Assembly: GCF_900128425.1 (NCBI RefSeq)
Contig: NZ_LT635782.1
Location: forward strand, 1,004,501 to 1,068,500
Length of the DNA: 64,000 nt
From: Anaerococcus urinomassiliensis
GTDB lineage: Bacteria; Bacillota; Clostridia; Tissierellales; Peptoniphilaceae
Direction: 5' to 3'
Below are positions 1 through 8,737 of this stretch, piece by piece. Each line of letters opens with the position of its first letter. Position 1 is the first letter of the stretch. The position numbers and the translations under genes were made by a program. The notes below the pieces were generated by a model that was given only the letters and a program-made list of their open reading frames with translations, was not told the origin of the DNA and ran no database searches.

Positions 1-516
1 AACTTGTTCACTATTTATATATCTTAAAAATTTTTTAGTATAGTCCATGCCATAGTTTTGATAAATATAATTTGTAAGTTCTACTGGCAAGGAATATCTG
101 ATGGATAGGGCTTTTATGTCATCTCTTTCATATATAGTTGCAATTTCTTTTTCGTCTCTTATAAAATTTCTCAAAATCGCATTTACAAAACCCTTTGATC
201 TCTTATCTACACTCTTAGTTAGATTAACCAGTTCGTTAACCACAGCATAGTCCTTTTTTTCTAGGAAATGAATATTATAGACTCCCATCTCTAGGATTAT
301 TAGAATTTTGGGGTTGATTTTTTTTAGCCTTATATTCGAAAGCTTCCTAATCATATAATCTAGGTAAAGCTTATTTTCTAATACTCCATAGATAATTTTT
401 GTTGCTAAAGGTAGATTATCAGTCTCTTTTGCAAAAAAATTTATCTCTTCGTTTGATTTGCAATCCTGGTATAGGACTTTATAGAGAATATTTAAAGGTA
501 TTTCAAATTCATTCAT
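1..516 (-). CDS. rsmB: 16S rRNA m5C methyltransferase RsmB, N-terminal part (runs off window)
   Basis: Reading leftwards from an ATG at 516, the frame is open to the window edge and encodes about 172 residues beginning MNEFEIPLNILYKVLYQ. The helical, lysine-rich sequence with 'LEMGVYNIHFLEKKDYAVVNELVNLTK' split over two segments matches the NusB-like RNA-binding domain that begins RsmB/Sun proteins. In the family this domain precedes the SAM-dependent methyltransferase domain that makes m5C967 in 16S rRNA; that catalytic part lies outside the window. The start codon shares one base with the fmt stop (TGATG), so translation is probably coupled. Fmt-rsmB adjacency is a common bacterial arrangement. 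A free NusB is less likely given this context, but cannot be excluded without the C-terminal half. Confidence 0.85.
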   Translation of the reverse strand, partial: MNEFEIPLNILYKVLYQDCKSNEEINFFAKETDNLPLATKIIYGVLENKLYLDYMIRKLSNIRLKKINPKILIILEMGVYNIHFLEKKDYAVVNELVNLTKSVDKRSKGFVNAILRNFIRDEKEIATIYERDDIKALSIRYSLPVELTNYIYQNYGMDYTKKFLRYINSEQV

Positions 517-1445
517 CAAAGAGTAATTCCTTTTTCAAAGTCATTGCCCATCAAGAATGCTTTTGTTTCCATGGCTTTTTTGCCAGGGAATTGAAGTTTG
601 TTTATCTTTATGGCAGAATCTCCTGTTCCAATGATAATGCCTTTTTTGCTATCTGCTTGGTAGACAAATCCAGGATTTGGATCATAAGAATCGATGATTT
701 CTGCTTCTAAAACTTTTACATTTTTATCCTCATAGGCAAAATAAGCTGTAGGATAATCTATCAAGGCTCTGATTTGATTATAAATCTTAATGCTATCATC
801 ATTCCAATCGATCTTGCCCATTTCTTTGGTGATTTTTTTGGTAAATGTAGCTTCACTATGGTCTTGTTTGATTCTATTTTTATAAAGCTCATCAAAGTTA
901 ATAAGTGTATCTCTTATAGCCCTGGATCCATATTCTGACATTTTTTCTTCTAGAGAATAATAGTTGTCATTCATATCTACATCTACTATCTCTTGCATTA
1001 ATATATCTCCACTGTCCATGCCTTTTTCAATTAGCATAGTTGTTGGAGATGTTTCTTTCTCTCCATTTAGCAAAGTGAACTGCATAGGAGCTGCTCCCCT
1101 ATATTTTGGTAGGATTGAAGGGTGAAGGTTTATTATCCTGTCTTTATATCTTTCTAATAATACACCACCTATAAATTGGCCAAATGCAACTACAACTATA
1201 AAATCTATTTCAAGTTTTTCTAGTTGATTTACAAATTCTTCGGTATTTACAGAATCTGGAGTTACTACGTCTATGCCATGGTCTGTGGCATATTTTTTGA
1301 TCTCTGTAGGTGTTACCTTATTTCTTGATCTCTTCTTATCTTTGGCAGTTACTACTAGTTTTACATCAAAATTTTCATCATTATAAAGAATATCCAAAGT
1401 CTGCACAGCAAACTTTGGAGTTCCCATAAAACATATATTAAGCAT
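516..1445 (-). CDS. fmt: Methionyl-tRNA formyltransferase
   Basis: This cytosolic enzyme formylates initiator Met-tRNA using 10-formyl-tetrahydrofolate. The N-terminus has FMGTPKFAV. The catalytic formyltransferase segment reads NLHPSILPKYRGAAP, with the family Asn and His, followed by GMDSGDIL carrying the catalytic Asp. The C-terminal beta-barrel tRNA-binding domain follows. I chose the ATG at 1445 (MLNICFMGTPKF; 309 residues, normal for the family) over an upstream in-frame ATG at 1469, because the latter would add eight atypical residues inside def. The start overlaps the def stop by 8 bp, and the stop overlaps the rsmB start, giving a tight def-fmt-rsmB operon of translation-initiation genes. 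Confidence 0.95.
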   Translation of the reverse strand: MLNICFMGTPKFAVQTLDILYNDENFDVKLVVTAKDKKRSRNKVTPTEIKKYATDHGIDVVTPDSVNTEEFVNQLEKLEIDFIVVVAFGQFIGGVLLERYKDRIINLHPSILPKYRGAAPMQFTLLNGEKETSPTTMLIEKGMDSGDILMQEIVDVDMNDNYYSLEEKMSEYGSRAIRDTLINFDELYKNRIKQDHSEATFTKKITKEMGKIDWNDDSIKIYNQIRALIDYPTAYFAYEDKNVKVLEAEIIDSYDPNPGFVYQADSKKGIIIGTGDSAIKINKLQFPGKKAMETKAFLMGNDFEKGITL

Positions 1446-1914
1446 TTTCAACGTCGTATTTAACCTCATCTATATACTTATCCCTAAATAAAATACCATC
1501 TAAGTGGTCTATTTCGTGGGAAAGTACTACTGCTGGAAAGCCGTGAGCATCCCAGATTTTTTCATTACCATCTTCGTCTAAGTATTTTACTTTGACATGC
1601 TCCGGTCTTTTAACTGTTCCATTAAATTCTGGTATTGAAAGACATCCTTCAACGCCAATTTGCTCTCCATCTGCTTCTATTATCTCTGGATTTACAAGTT
1701 TAACTAGACCAGTTTCTTCATCACGTGGATCTACAACTATCACGCGTTTTAATATACCAACTTGAGGTGCAGCAAGGCCTACGCCGTCAGCCACATACAT
1801 GGTCTCTGCCATATCATCAAGTAGTACTTTGATTCTATCTGTAATTTGAGGGACCTTTTTAGAAATTTTTCTAAGTATTGGGTCTCCTTCAATTCTAATA
1901 TTTCTAATTGCCAT
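1438..1914 (-). CDS. def: Peptide deformylase
   Basis: Metal-dependent deformylase that removes the N-formyl group from nascent proteins, the reverse partner of Fmt next door. All three family motifs are visible: GVGLAAPQVG (motif 1), EGCLSIPE with the metal-binding Cys (motif 2), and HEIDHLDG with the two metal-binding His and the catalytic Glu (motif 3). At 158 residues it is a typical short bacterial form. An AGGAGA-like site lies just upstream of ATG 1914. It is the first gene of the def-fmt-rsmB group; 42 bp separate it from the smc stop, too little for a clear promoter, so it may be transcribed with the smc block. Confidence 0.96.
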   Translation of the reverse strand: MAIRNIRIEGDPILRKISKKVPQITDRIKVLLDDMAETMYVADGVGLAAPQVGILKRVIVVDPRDEETGLVKLVNPEIIEADGEQIGVEGCLSIPEFNGTVKRPEHVKVKYLDEDGNEKIWDAHGFPAVVLSHEIDHLDGILFRDKYIDEVKYDVENA

Positions 1915-1956
1915 AGACTCTCCTTTGCCTATATTTTACTTTTTGACCTTGATTTT

Positions 1957-4900
1957 TCAATTTTCATCAAAGTCAATGGAATATATCTGACTTATACCAT
2001 CATCGTCAATTGTAATTCCATGAATCTTTTCTGCCAATTGCATGGTTGTTTGCCTGTGGGTTATCATGATAAACTGAGAATTTTCTGATAGTAATTTCAA
2101 ATACTCTATATATCTTTTGATATTTGTCTCATCAAGAGCTGCATCTATCTCATCTAGTATTGCAAACGGTGCTGGATTGGTCTCAAATATTGCAAACAAA
2201 AGAGCAACTGCAGTAAGGGCCTTTTCTCCTCCAGATAATAGTGATATAGATTTGAAAGACTTGGAAGGTGGTCTTGCAATGATATCAACACCTGCAAGTA
2301 GCTCATCATCACTGTCAAGCTTTAGCCTAGCTTCGCCACCAATGAAAAGGGTTTGGAATATCCTTTGAAATTTTTCATTGATTATTTCAAAGTTCTTTTT
2401 GAATTCCTCTTTCATCTCTACTTCAAGAGATTCTATCATTTTGATGATATTATCCTTTGACTCCTTCAAGTCATTAAGTTGCTTATTGGTAAATTCAAAT
2501 TCTTCTTTTATCTCTTGGTATTCTTTTAGTGAGTCTAATGTAAAATAGCCTATGTTATTTATGGATTTTTGTAAATTTACCATGTCATTTTTATTAGGGG
2601 ATATGATTTCTCTATCCTTATAGCTTTCTTCAAGTTCGCCAATTGTTTTTGTTATAAAGGGCTCAATCTCATCACTTAGATTTTGATAATCTTTTTTGTA
2701 TCCTTCAAGGCTATAGTCAAGTTTGACTTTATCTAGGTTGATTTTTGAAATCTCTTCTTCGATTTTTTTCAAATCTTTGATTAGACTCTGATTTTCACTT
2801 TCTATTTCTTTTAGCTTTGCTTGCCCTTTGCTTAAACTGATATTAATTTCATCAATCTCTATTTTTGACTTTTTGATGCTTTCTATATAGGAATTATTTT
2901 CTTTTTTTATTTTTTCAATCAAGGATATATTCTCTGTCTTTGATTTAGCCTCATATTTTTGACTATAGACCAAGTTGCTAAGCTCATCTTTAAGTTTTCC
3001 TATAGAATTTGTTAGCATATTGATATCACGGCTGTTGCTTTCAAGGGAATTTTTATCTGTTGCAAGTACTAAAGACAGATCACTTTTCTTTGTTTCAAGC
3101 GCCTTAAGCTCTTCTTCTAAATCCGCAATATTTAGCTTGTTAAGTTTTTCTTTTAATGCGTCAATATCAAGGTCTTCTATTTTTTCAAGACTTGATGATA
3201 ATTTACTCTCAAGGTCAGTTTTTTGAGTTGATAGGTTTTCTATCTTATAAGTGAGATTTGTTATATTTGCCTTTGTCTCGCTTATTTTTTCTTGGTTCTG
3301 AGCCAAAGCTTGATTTGAATTAGATATATTTGCCTTTGTATAATCTAAATTTTTATATAAGTTCTTTAGGGCCTTGTCCAAGTTTATAGACTTAGCACGG
3401 AGATTTTGGATATTAATTTTGCTTTCCTCTAGTTTTTGCCTACGATTTAAAATTCCTGTATTTGATTTTTTGTTTTTATTGGAACCTGCAGCCATAGATC
3501 CCCAACTATTTATTACATCCAAATCTAGGGTTATAATCCTAAAACCTGTGATTTTCTTGGAAAGACTTATAGCCTGGTCTATATCTTTTACTACAACAGT
3601 TGATCCAAGGAAGTGATTTATTATATTTTTCAGATTTTTGTCATAAGAAACTAGCTCATAGGCCATGGCTATGACTTCAGCCTCATTGGGCTTATTTTTT
3701 CTATAGGACTTTATGGAATCAATTGGTAGAAAAGTTATCCTACCTAGATGATTTTTGTTGACAAATTTTATTAGATCTCTTGTTTCATCCTTAGTTCTAG
3801 TTACTATGTTTTGTAGGGCACTTCCTATCAAATTGTCTATTATTTCTTCATATCCTTTATTAATTGTAATAAGATTTGCTAGTGTATCTTCATAAAGATG
3901 GGATAGGTGCTTGGTTTTGTTCAAAAAATCACTTACTGAATAAAAATATCCCTCATTTCTTTCAATCAAGTTTTTCTTAAACTTATATTCGTTAATGGCT
4001 GTCTTTAGTTCGATATTATTCTTTGCAATATCATTTTCTATAGCCTTGATAGCCATAGAATCTTTTTTTAAATCATCGTTTAACTTTTCTATAGTAGATC
4101 TTAGTTTTAAGTTTTCGTCTAGTAAACTTTCCTTATCTTTATTATGAGCATCCAATTCTTTTGCTATTAGCTCTATTTCGCTCTCAATTTGATATAGTTT
4201 TTCCTTCTTTTCTTTATCTTCCTGGCTACGTTTTTGCTCCAAGATTTCCCTAGTTTTGCTTGTGATCTCATAGTCATAGATAATCTTATCTAGCTTTTCT
4301 TTTTCTTCTCTTCTCTTTGCTAAGCTAGTAGACTTTTCATCAATCAATTTGTTAATGTCAAGAATTTGCTTTTCATTATCAGCAATTTTTGTTTTCAGGT
4401 CACTTATTAGGGCATTTTTCTCATCTAAATTCTTATTTTCCAAATCTAGATCAGCTTTCAAAGCTTGAGACTTCTTGTCGTTTTGGCCTAGATTCAATCT
4501 GACCCTGTCCAAATCTTTTTGGGTGTAGTCTAGCTTTTGTTTGTTTAAATCTAGATTGTTTTTTGAGGACTCCACCTTTCTTTCTAGAGTCCTTAGCTTT
4601 GTTTGGTAAGCTTCAATGTCAGAAGTCAATTCTTTATATTCTATTTCAAAAGGTTGGCTTTTTTTGCTTAATCCCGCAAGCCTTTGAGATTTTTCTTTAT
4701 GAAGATCAGAAATTTCAGCAATTTTATTGTTTGTCTGATCTATTTTTTCAATTAATTTTTGAGATTTGTTTTTGAAGTAAGAATAGGATTTGAAATCCAA
4801 ATCACTAGTTAATTCTTGCCATTTTTGGTAGTTTGCTGCTTGATTTTTAAGTTTTTCTAAGTCCTTGGACTTATATTCCCACTCGTATTCAATAACTTCC

Positions 4901-5463
4901 AAGTCTTCAGTAACCCTATCAAGCTTTTTTACTGCCTCATCTCTCCTGTACTTGTGTTTTGATATACCACTAGCTTCTTCAAATATGGCGCGTCTTTCTA
5001 GGTTTGATGAAGATATAATCTCGTCAATCCTACCTTGGCCAATGAGGGTATAGCCTTCTTTACCTATACCTGTATCAAGAAATAGTTCTCTGATATCTTT
5101 TAGCCTAACTTTCTTGCCATTGATCTTGTATTCATTTTCACCATCTCTAAAAATTCTTCTAGTAATCACAACTTTTTCATAGTCGATATCTAGACTATGG
5201 TCTTTGTTGGAAAAAGTAAGATTGACTTCAGCTAAATTTAGGGGGCTCTTCTTCTCCCCACCCTGGTAAATGACATCATTCATCTTGCCACCACGAAGGG
5301 ATTTGGCTGATTGCTCACCCAAGACCCACCTTATGGCATCGGAAATGTTTGACTTGCCCGATCCATTTGGTCCAACTATGGCAGTTATTTGATTATCAAA
5401 TTTTATTGTAGTTTTGTTTGCAAAGGACTTAAATCCCTTAAGTTCAATACTTTCTAATCTAAT
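1957..5463 (-). CDS. smc: Chromosome segregation ATPase SMC, probable ATT start codon
   Basis: Structural maintenance of chromosomes protein, the core of the bacterial condensin (Smc-ScpAB). Extending the frame upstream recovers the canonical N-terminus: (M)RLESIELKGFKSFANK, then Walker A GPNGSGKS at residues 31-38. Long coiled coils flank a central hinge (around FLGSTVVVKDIDQA and SWGSMAAGSNKNKK). The C-terminal head has signature LLSGGEKALTAVALL and Walker B FAILDEIDAALDE. The product is 1168 residues, a normal length. No ATG, GTG or TTG exists between the upstream in-frame stop and Walker A. The only suitably placed codon is ATT at 5463-5461, preceded by GGTGGTG. The TTG at 5322 would delete the Walker A loop. 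The start overlaps the upstream radical SAM gene by 10 bp. Confidence 0.93.
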   Translation of the reverse strand: MRLESIELKGFKSFANKTTIKFDNQITAIVGPNGSGKSNISDAIRWVLGEQSAKSLRGGKMNDVIYQGGEKKSPLNLAEVNLTFSNKDHSLDIDYEKVVITRRIFRDGENEYKINGKKVRLKDIRELFLDTGIGKEGYTLIGQGRIDEIISSSNLERRAIFEEASGISKHKYRRDEAVKKLDRVTEDLEVIEYEWEYKSKDLEKLKNQAANYQKWQELTSDLDFKSYSYFKNKSQKLIEKIDQTNNKIAEISDLHKEKSQRLAGLSKKSQPFEIEYKELTSDIEAYQTKLRTLERKVESSKNNLDLNKQKLDYTQKDLDRVRLNLGQNDKKSQALKADLDLENKNLDEKNALISDLKTKIADNEKQILDINKLIDEKSTSLAKRREEKEKLDKIIYDYEITSKTREILEQKRSQEDKEKKEKLYQIESEIELIAKELDAHNKDKESLLDENLKLRSTIEKLNDDLKKDSMAIKAIENDIAKNNIELKTAINEYKFKKNLIERNEGYFYSVSDFLNKTKHLSHLYEDTLANLITINKGYEEIIDNLIGSALQNIVTRTKDETRDLIKFVNKNHLGRITFLPIDSIKSYRKNKPNEAEVIAMAYELVSYDKNLKNIINHFLGSTVVVKDIDQAISLSKKITGFRIITLDLDVINSWGSMAAGSNKNKKSNTGILNRRQKLEESKINIQNLRAKSINLDKALKNLYKNLDYTKANISNSNQALAQNQEKISETKANITNLTYKIENLSTQKTDLESKLSSSLEKIEDLDIDALKEKLNKLNIADLEEELKALETKKSDLSLVLATDKNSLESNSRDINMLTNSIGKLKDELSNLVYSQKYEAKSKTENISLIEKIKKENNSYIESIKKSKIEIDEINISLSKGQAKLKEIESENQSLIKDLKKIEEEISKINLDKVKLDYSLEGYKKDYQNLSDEIEPFITKTIGELEESYKDREIISPNKNDMVNLQKSINNIGYFTLDSLKEYQEIKEEFEFTNKQLNDLKESKDNIIKMIESLEVEMKEEFKKNFEIINEKFQRIFQTLFIGGEARLKLDSDDELLAGVDIIARPPSKSFKSISLLSGGEKALTAVALLFAIFETNPAPFAILDEIDAALDETNIKRYIEYLKLLSENSQFIMITHRQTTMQLAEKIHGITIDDDGISQIYSIDFDEN

Positions 5464-6536
5464 AGTAAATCACCACCGTAGTTTTTTTCCACATAATTTT
5501 TAATAAATAAATCGAGATCAAAATCAATCTTCCTGTCCTCATAAAGAATATATTGGTCTTTGGAAGAGTTAAATTTGATTTTGATTTTGTACTTATCATA
5601 AAAATACTTTTTATTTGACTTATTATTTCCCGCTGTCAAAGAAATATTCCTATCATTTGTAAAGATAGTCAATTCATCTTGCAATTGTTCATTACAAATA
5701 ATTTCTTCAAGATAAGTCCTATAAATATTTGCTTCCACAAGCTGTCTGAAAGCCGGATGAAAAGGTCCTCCTATTACATCCCTGCCTTCGTTTATATTTT
5801 CTGTAGGCTGTAGACCAATTCTTATAATATCTATATCCTTATACATATAAAGCATGGCAATCTCACTTGATATTTCGATTGCCTCATCTAGGTCTAAAGG
5901 TTTATAAATACCAGCTTCATATAGATTAGCCAGCTTAGTATCCTTTATAACTAGGGTAGGATAAATCCTTACCATATCAGGTCCTATTTTTATAGACTCT
6001 ATTGCCGTATTTATCATCTTTTCTTTAGTATCAGCGAAAAGGCCTGGCATTATTTGATGACCTAGTTTTATTCCATAGGATTTTATTAAACGAGATGCTT
6101 TCTCGCTTGCACTTACACTATGGCCACGTTCATTGGCATCTAGGACATCTTGGCTTAAGGATTGGATGCCAAGCTCAACAATGTCTACTCCGTAATCTTT
6201 TAGTGTATCAAGAATGAAATTATTTATATAATCAGGTCTAGTTGAAAGTCTGATTCTATCAATAATTCCCTTCTCCTTGTATTCTTTTGCTATTTTTAAG
6301 TATCCAGTCATTACATCATAATCAAGTCCTGTAAATGATCCACCAAAAAAAGCAATTTCTTTTATATTGTCATTTGCTGGAAAATAGGCTAGATTTTTTT
6401 CTATCTCAGAAATGACCTTAGATGGTTCCATCTTGTCCTTATAATTTGTGATTTTCACTTGGTTACAAAATGCACAATCGTGCGGGCAACCCAAAAACGG
6501 TATAAATATTGGAATAATATATTCTTTCTTAGCCAT
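5454..6536 (-). CDS. Radical SAM protein (Elp3/COG1243-like)
   Basis: A 360-residue protein with the radical SAM cluster motif CPHDCAFC near residue 17, followed by a TIM-barrel pattern: FFGGSFTGLD (the GGS-type SAM contact), RLSTRPDYIN, VELGIQS and ERGH. The fold and motifs match the Elp3-like/COG1243 radical SAM enzymes that clostridial genomes commonly carry between rnc and smc. It lacks a visible C-terminal acetyltransferase domain like that of true Elp3. The substrate is unknown; tRNA modification is an inference from distant homology. The start overlaps the rnc stop by 8 bp and the stop overlaps the smc start, so it sits in an rnc-radical SAM-smc operon. ATG 6536 is followed at once by MAKKEYIIPIFIPFLGCP, a fitting start. 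Confidence 0.85.
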   Translation of the reverse strand: MAKKEYIIPIFIPFLGCPHDCAFCNQVKITNYKDKMEPSKVISEIEKNLAYFPANDNIKEIAFFGGSFTGLDYDVMTGYLKIAKEYKEKGIIDRIRLSTRPDYINNFILDTLKDYGVDIVELGIQSLSQDVLDANERGHSVSASEKASRLIKSYGIKLGHQIMPGLFADTKEKMINTAIESIKIGPDMVRIYPTLVIKDTKLANLYEAGIYKPLDLDEAIEISSEIAMLYMYKDIDIIRIGLQPTENINEGRDVIGGPFHPAFRQLVEANIYRTYLEEIICNEQLQDELTIFTNDRNISLTAGNNKSNKKYFYDKYKIKIKFNSSKDQYILYEDRKIDFDLDLFIKNYVEKNYGGDLLLD

Positions 6537-7242
6537 TTTTTATCATCTCATAAGCATTCTTTGCAGCATCTTGTTCGGCTTTTTTCTTGTTTTTACCCAT
6601 ACCTGTTGCAAGGGTTCTCTTTCCCTCTATAACAGCCATGGTAAATAGCTTGTCATGCTCTGGACCTTCTTCTTTTATGAGTGTATATTTTAAAATCTTC
6701 TTGCCATGGGAATTGTAATACTCTTGTAGCCTAGTCTTATAATCGTTGAAAAGTGAATCATCTTCTATGATCTCAAGGGCTTCAACTTTGAAATGTTCAA
6801 CCAAGAAGTCGTACAAAAACTCATATCCAGCATCAAGGTAAATTGCAGCGCAAACTGCTTCAAAAGTGTCAGCTTTTACGTGCTTTTTTAATTTACCACC
6901 CTGCTTTTTTTCTCCTTTGCCAAAGTTTAAAAAGCTAGTCAAATCATACTTTTCGCTTGCCTTAGAAAAAGAATCTGTACACACTAATCTTGACCTGGTC
7001 TTGGTTAGCCAGCCTTCTGGCTTATTGTTGTAATTTTTGAACAAAATCTCGCTTACAACCATATCTAAGACACTATCTCCCAAGAACTCAAGTCTTTCAT
7101 TGCTTTTTGCACCCTTTTTAGCTTCATTTATAAAGGATGAATGAGTAAAGGCTACATCGATCAACTTTTTATCATTGAAAGTGTAGCCAATCCTGTCTTC
7201 AAATTCTTTTATTTGAGCAAGTCTAATATTGCTTAGTCCCAT
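6529..7242 (-). CDS. rnc: Ribonuclease III
   Basis: Double-strand-specific endoribonuclease for rRNA and mRNA processing. The signature NERLEFLGDSVLDMVVSE carries the acidic catalytic residues; a second acidic cluster (DTFEAVCAAIYLDAG) completes the Mg-binding site. The C-terminal third (TRLQEYYNSHGKK ... AEQDAAKNAYEMI) is a classical dsRNA-binding domain. At 237 residues it is full length. Its start ATG overlaps the acpP stop by one base. The plsX-acpP-rnc-smc order is typical of Firmicutes, where lipid, RNA and chromosome genes share an operon. Confidence 0.96.
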   Translation of the reverse strand: MGLSNIRLAQIKEFEDRIGYTFNDKKLIDVAFTHSSFINEAKKGAKSNERLEFLGDSVLDMVVSEILFKNYNNKPEGWLTKTRSRLVCTDSFSKASEKYDLTSFLNFGKGEKKQGGKLKKHVKADTFEAVCAAIYLDAGYEFLYDFLVEHFKVEALEIIEDDSLFNDYKTRLQEYYNSHGKKILKYTLIKEEGPEHDKLFTMAVIEGKRTLATGMGKNKKKAEQDAAKNAYEMIKNG

Positions 7243-7466
7243 TAATTTTTGCTTTCTATTAGTTCAGCGATATCGCCTAGGGTTTCAATCTCGTCTAGCT
7301 CATCTTCTTCAAATTCTATTTCAAATTTTTCTTCTATAAGCATGATAAAATCGAGCATATCGATTGAATCAATGTCTAAATCAGATAATTTGGTAGTCAT
7401 TTCCATTTCGCTAAAGTCAATATCAAGATTTTCATTGGCTAGAGCTATTAGTTCATCTCTAATCAT
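7242..7466 (-). CDS. acpP: Acyl carrier protein
   Basis: A 74-residue acidic four-helix protein that carries acyl chains in fatty acid synthesis. The phosphopantetheine attachment site is the Ser in DLDIDSIDMLDF (about residue 34). It is flanked by plsX upstream (4-bp ATGA overlap) and rnc downstream (one-base overlap), the usual plsX-acpP-rnc neighbourhood, although fabD/fabG/fabF are not here. No unusual residues are seen. Confidence 0.95.
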   Translation of the reverse strand: MIRDELIALANENLDIDFSEMEMTTKLSDLDIDSIDMLDFIMLIEEKFEIEFEEDELDEIETLGDIAELIESKN

Positions 7467-8440
7467 TTTATTTCTCCTTCGATTTTTTCAATTGTATTTC
7501 TTTCTATATAATTCATTAATCCTAAAATAGCATTGGAAAATGCAAGTTCATTAGTATTTCCATGTGCCTTATATACATAAGACTTTACCCCAAGAAGTGG
7601 AGCTCCTCCAACTTCGTCGGATGAAAATTTGTTGGTCATAGCTTTAAGGTCATTTTTTAATAAGGCTCCAGCAATTTTATTCTTTGTGGACTTGTAGATA
7701 GTTGACTTTATTTGGGAGCCCATAAGCTTTAATACTCCTTCAGCTGTTTTTATGGCTATATTTCCATCAAAACCATCTGCAAGAAGTATGTTTACCTTGC
7801 CAGTAAATAAGTCTCTTGATTCTACATTGCCTACAAAGTTTAATTTGCTCTCCTTTAATAGAGCATATGTTTCTTTAGAAAGCTTATTTCCCTTATGCTC
7901 TTCTACCCCAACATTTAAAAGACCAATACTTGGATTTGCTATTCCCATTGTATTTTCAAGGTATATCGAACCCATTAGGGCAAATTCGTATAGGTATTCT
8001 GCCTTGCAATCCATATTTGCCCCTGTATCCATTAGTAGGCAAATATTGTCATTTATTGATGGAATATTTGCCGCAAGGCAGGCTCTTTTGATTCCCTCTA
8101 TCCTTCCTGCTAGGAAAAGTCCTCCAGCAAGCAAGGCTCCAGTTGATCCTGCGGATACTAGTCCATGGTAGCCCTCTTCTTTTGATTTCTCATAAGCGAG
8201 CACAATGGAAGCGTCCTTTTTCCTTCTAATGGCCCTTACTGGGTCCTCATCATTTGATATGAAACTATCAGTAGGAATTATTTCATAATCAGAAATCCTA
8301 CCATCAATATTTTCTTTTATTTCTTTTTCATTACCCACAAAGACAGGTGTGAAGTTTCTTTTTTCTTTTGCAAGAATTGTTCCATCAACTATTACATTGC
8401 TTCCAGAATCTGCTCCATAGGTGTCAATTAGTATTCTCAT
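7463..8440 (-). CDS. plsX: Phosphate acyltransferase PlsX
   Basis: Converts acyl-ACP to acyl-phosphate, the first step of PlsX/PlsY phospholipid synthesis; a peripheral membrane enzyme. The 325-residue protein has DTYGADSG at the N-terminus, SAGSTGALLAGG, and the DGFDGNIAIKTAEG segment typical of the family. AGAGGATAT precedes ATG 8440. A terminator hairpin lies only 17 bp upstream of the start, between rpmF and plsX, so plsX is probably expressed by partial read-through from rpmF. It overlaps acpP by 4 bp. Confidence 0.95.
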   Translation of the reverse strand: MRILIDTYGADSGSNVIVDGTILAKEKRNFTPVFVGNEKEIKENIDGRISDYEIIPTDSFISNDEDPVRAIRRKKDASIVLAYEKSKEEGYHGLVSAGSTGALLAGGLFLAGRIEGIKRACLAANIPSINDNICLLMDTGANMDCKAEYLYEFALMGSIYLENTMGIANPSIGLLNVGVEEHKGNKLSKETYALLKESKLNFVGNVESRDLFTGKVNILLADGFDGNIAIKTAEGVLKLMGSQIKSTIYKSTKNKIAGALLKNDLKAMTNKFSSDEVGGAPLLGVKSYVYKAHGNTNELAFSNAILGLMNYIERNTIEKIEGEIK

Positions 8441-8456
8441 ATATCCTCTTTTGGGT

Positions 8457-8486
8457 ATAAAAAAAGATAGTGCAAAAACACTACCT
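8457..8486 (-). terminator. Intrinsic terminator between rpmF and plsX
   Basis: On the minus strand GGTAGTG pairs with CACTATC (one G-U pair) around a TTTTTG loop and is followed by a run of seven T. It begins at the rpmF stop and ends just before the plsX ribosome-binding site. There is no room for a separate plsX promoter after it, so it probably acts as a partial terminator that lowers plsX relative to rpmF. Confidence 0.75.
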
Positions 8487-8665
8487 TAATTAGCATCAAT
8501 TATTGCTTTGCCTTTGTATTCTCCACAGTTTGGGCAAACTCTGTGTTGAAGTTTTGGCTCGTGGCAATTTGGACACTCAACGTAATTTGATCTATTCAAA
8601 GTATAAGCTGAGGCTCTTCTTTTGTTTTTTCTTGTTTTTGATGTTCTTCTCTTTGGTACTGCCAT
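8486..8665 (-). CDS. rpmF: 50S ribosomal protein L32
   Basis: A 59-residue basic ribosomal protein starting [17 protein letters not shown], the diagnostic L32 N-terminus. The C-terminal zinc ribbon is intact: CPNC ... CPNC (CxxC plus CxxC), so this is the zinc-binding (C+) form. The start at 8665 is fixed by AGAGGAGGTG just upstream; an upstream in-frame start at 8695 would run through this ribosome-binding site. The common upstream partner yceD (DUF177) is absent; ackA lies upstream instead. Confidence 0.97.
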   Translation of the reverse strand: MAVPKRRTSKTRKNKRRASAYTLNRSNYVECPNCHEPKLQHRVCPNCGEYKGKAIIDAN

Positions 8666-8737
8666 CCTTACACCTCCTCTTATCAGTTTTAGCAATCTTT
8701 AATATTATATATTGAGTGCTCTTCATTGTCAAGAGAA

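Noticed and set aside
5230..5322. smc starting at the TTG near 5322
   Set aside because: This would delete the Walker A loop and the first 47 conserved residues; the upstream frame is clearly SMC sequence.
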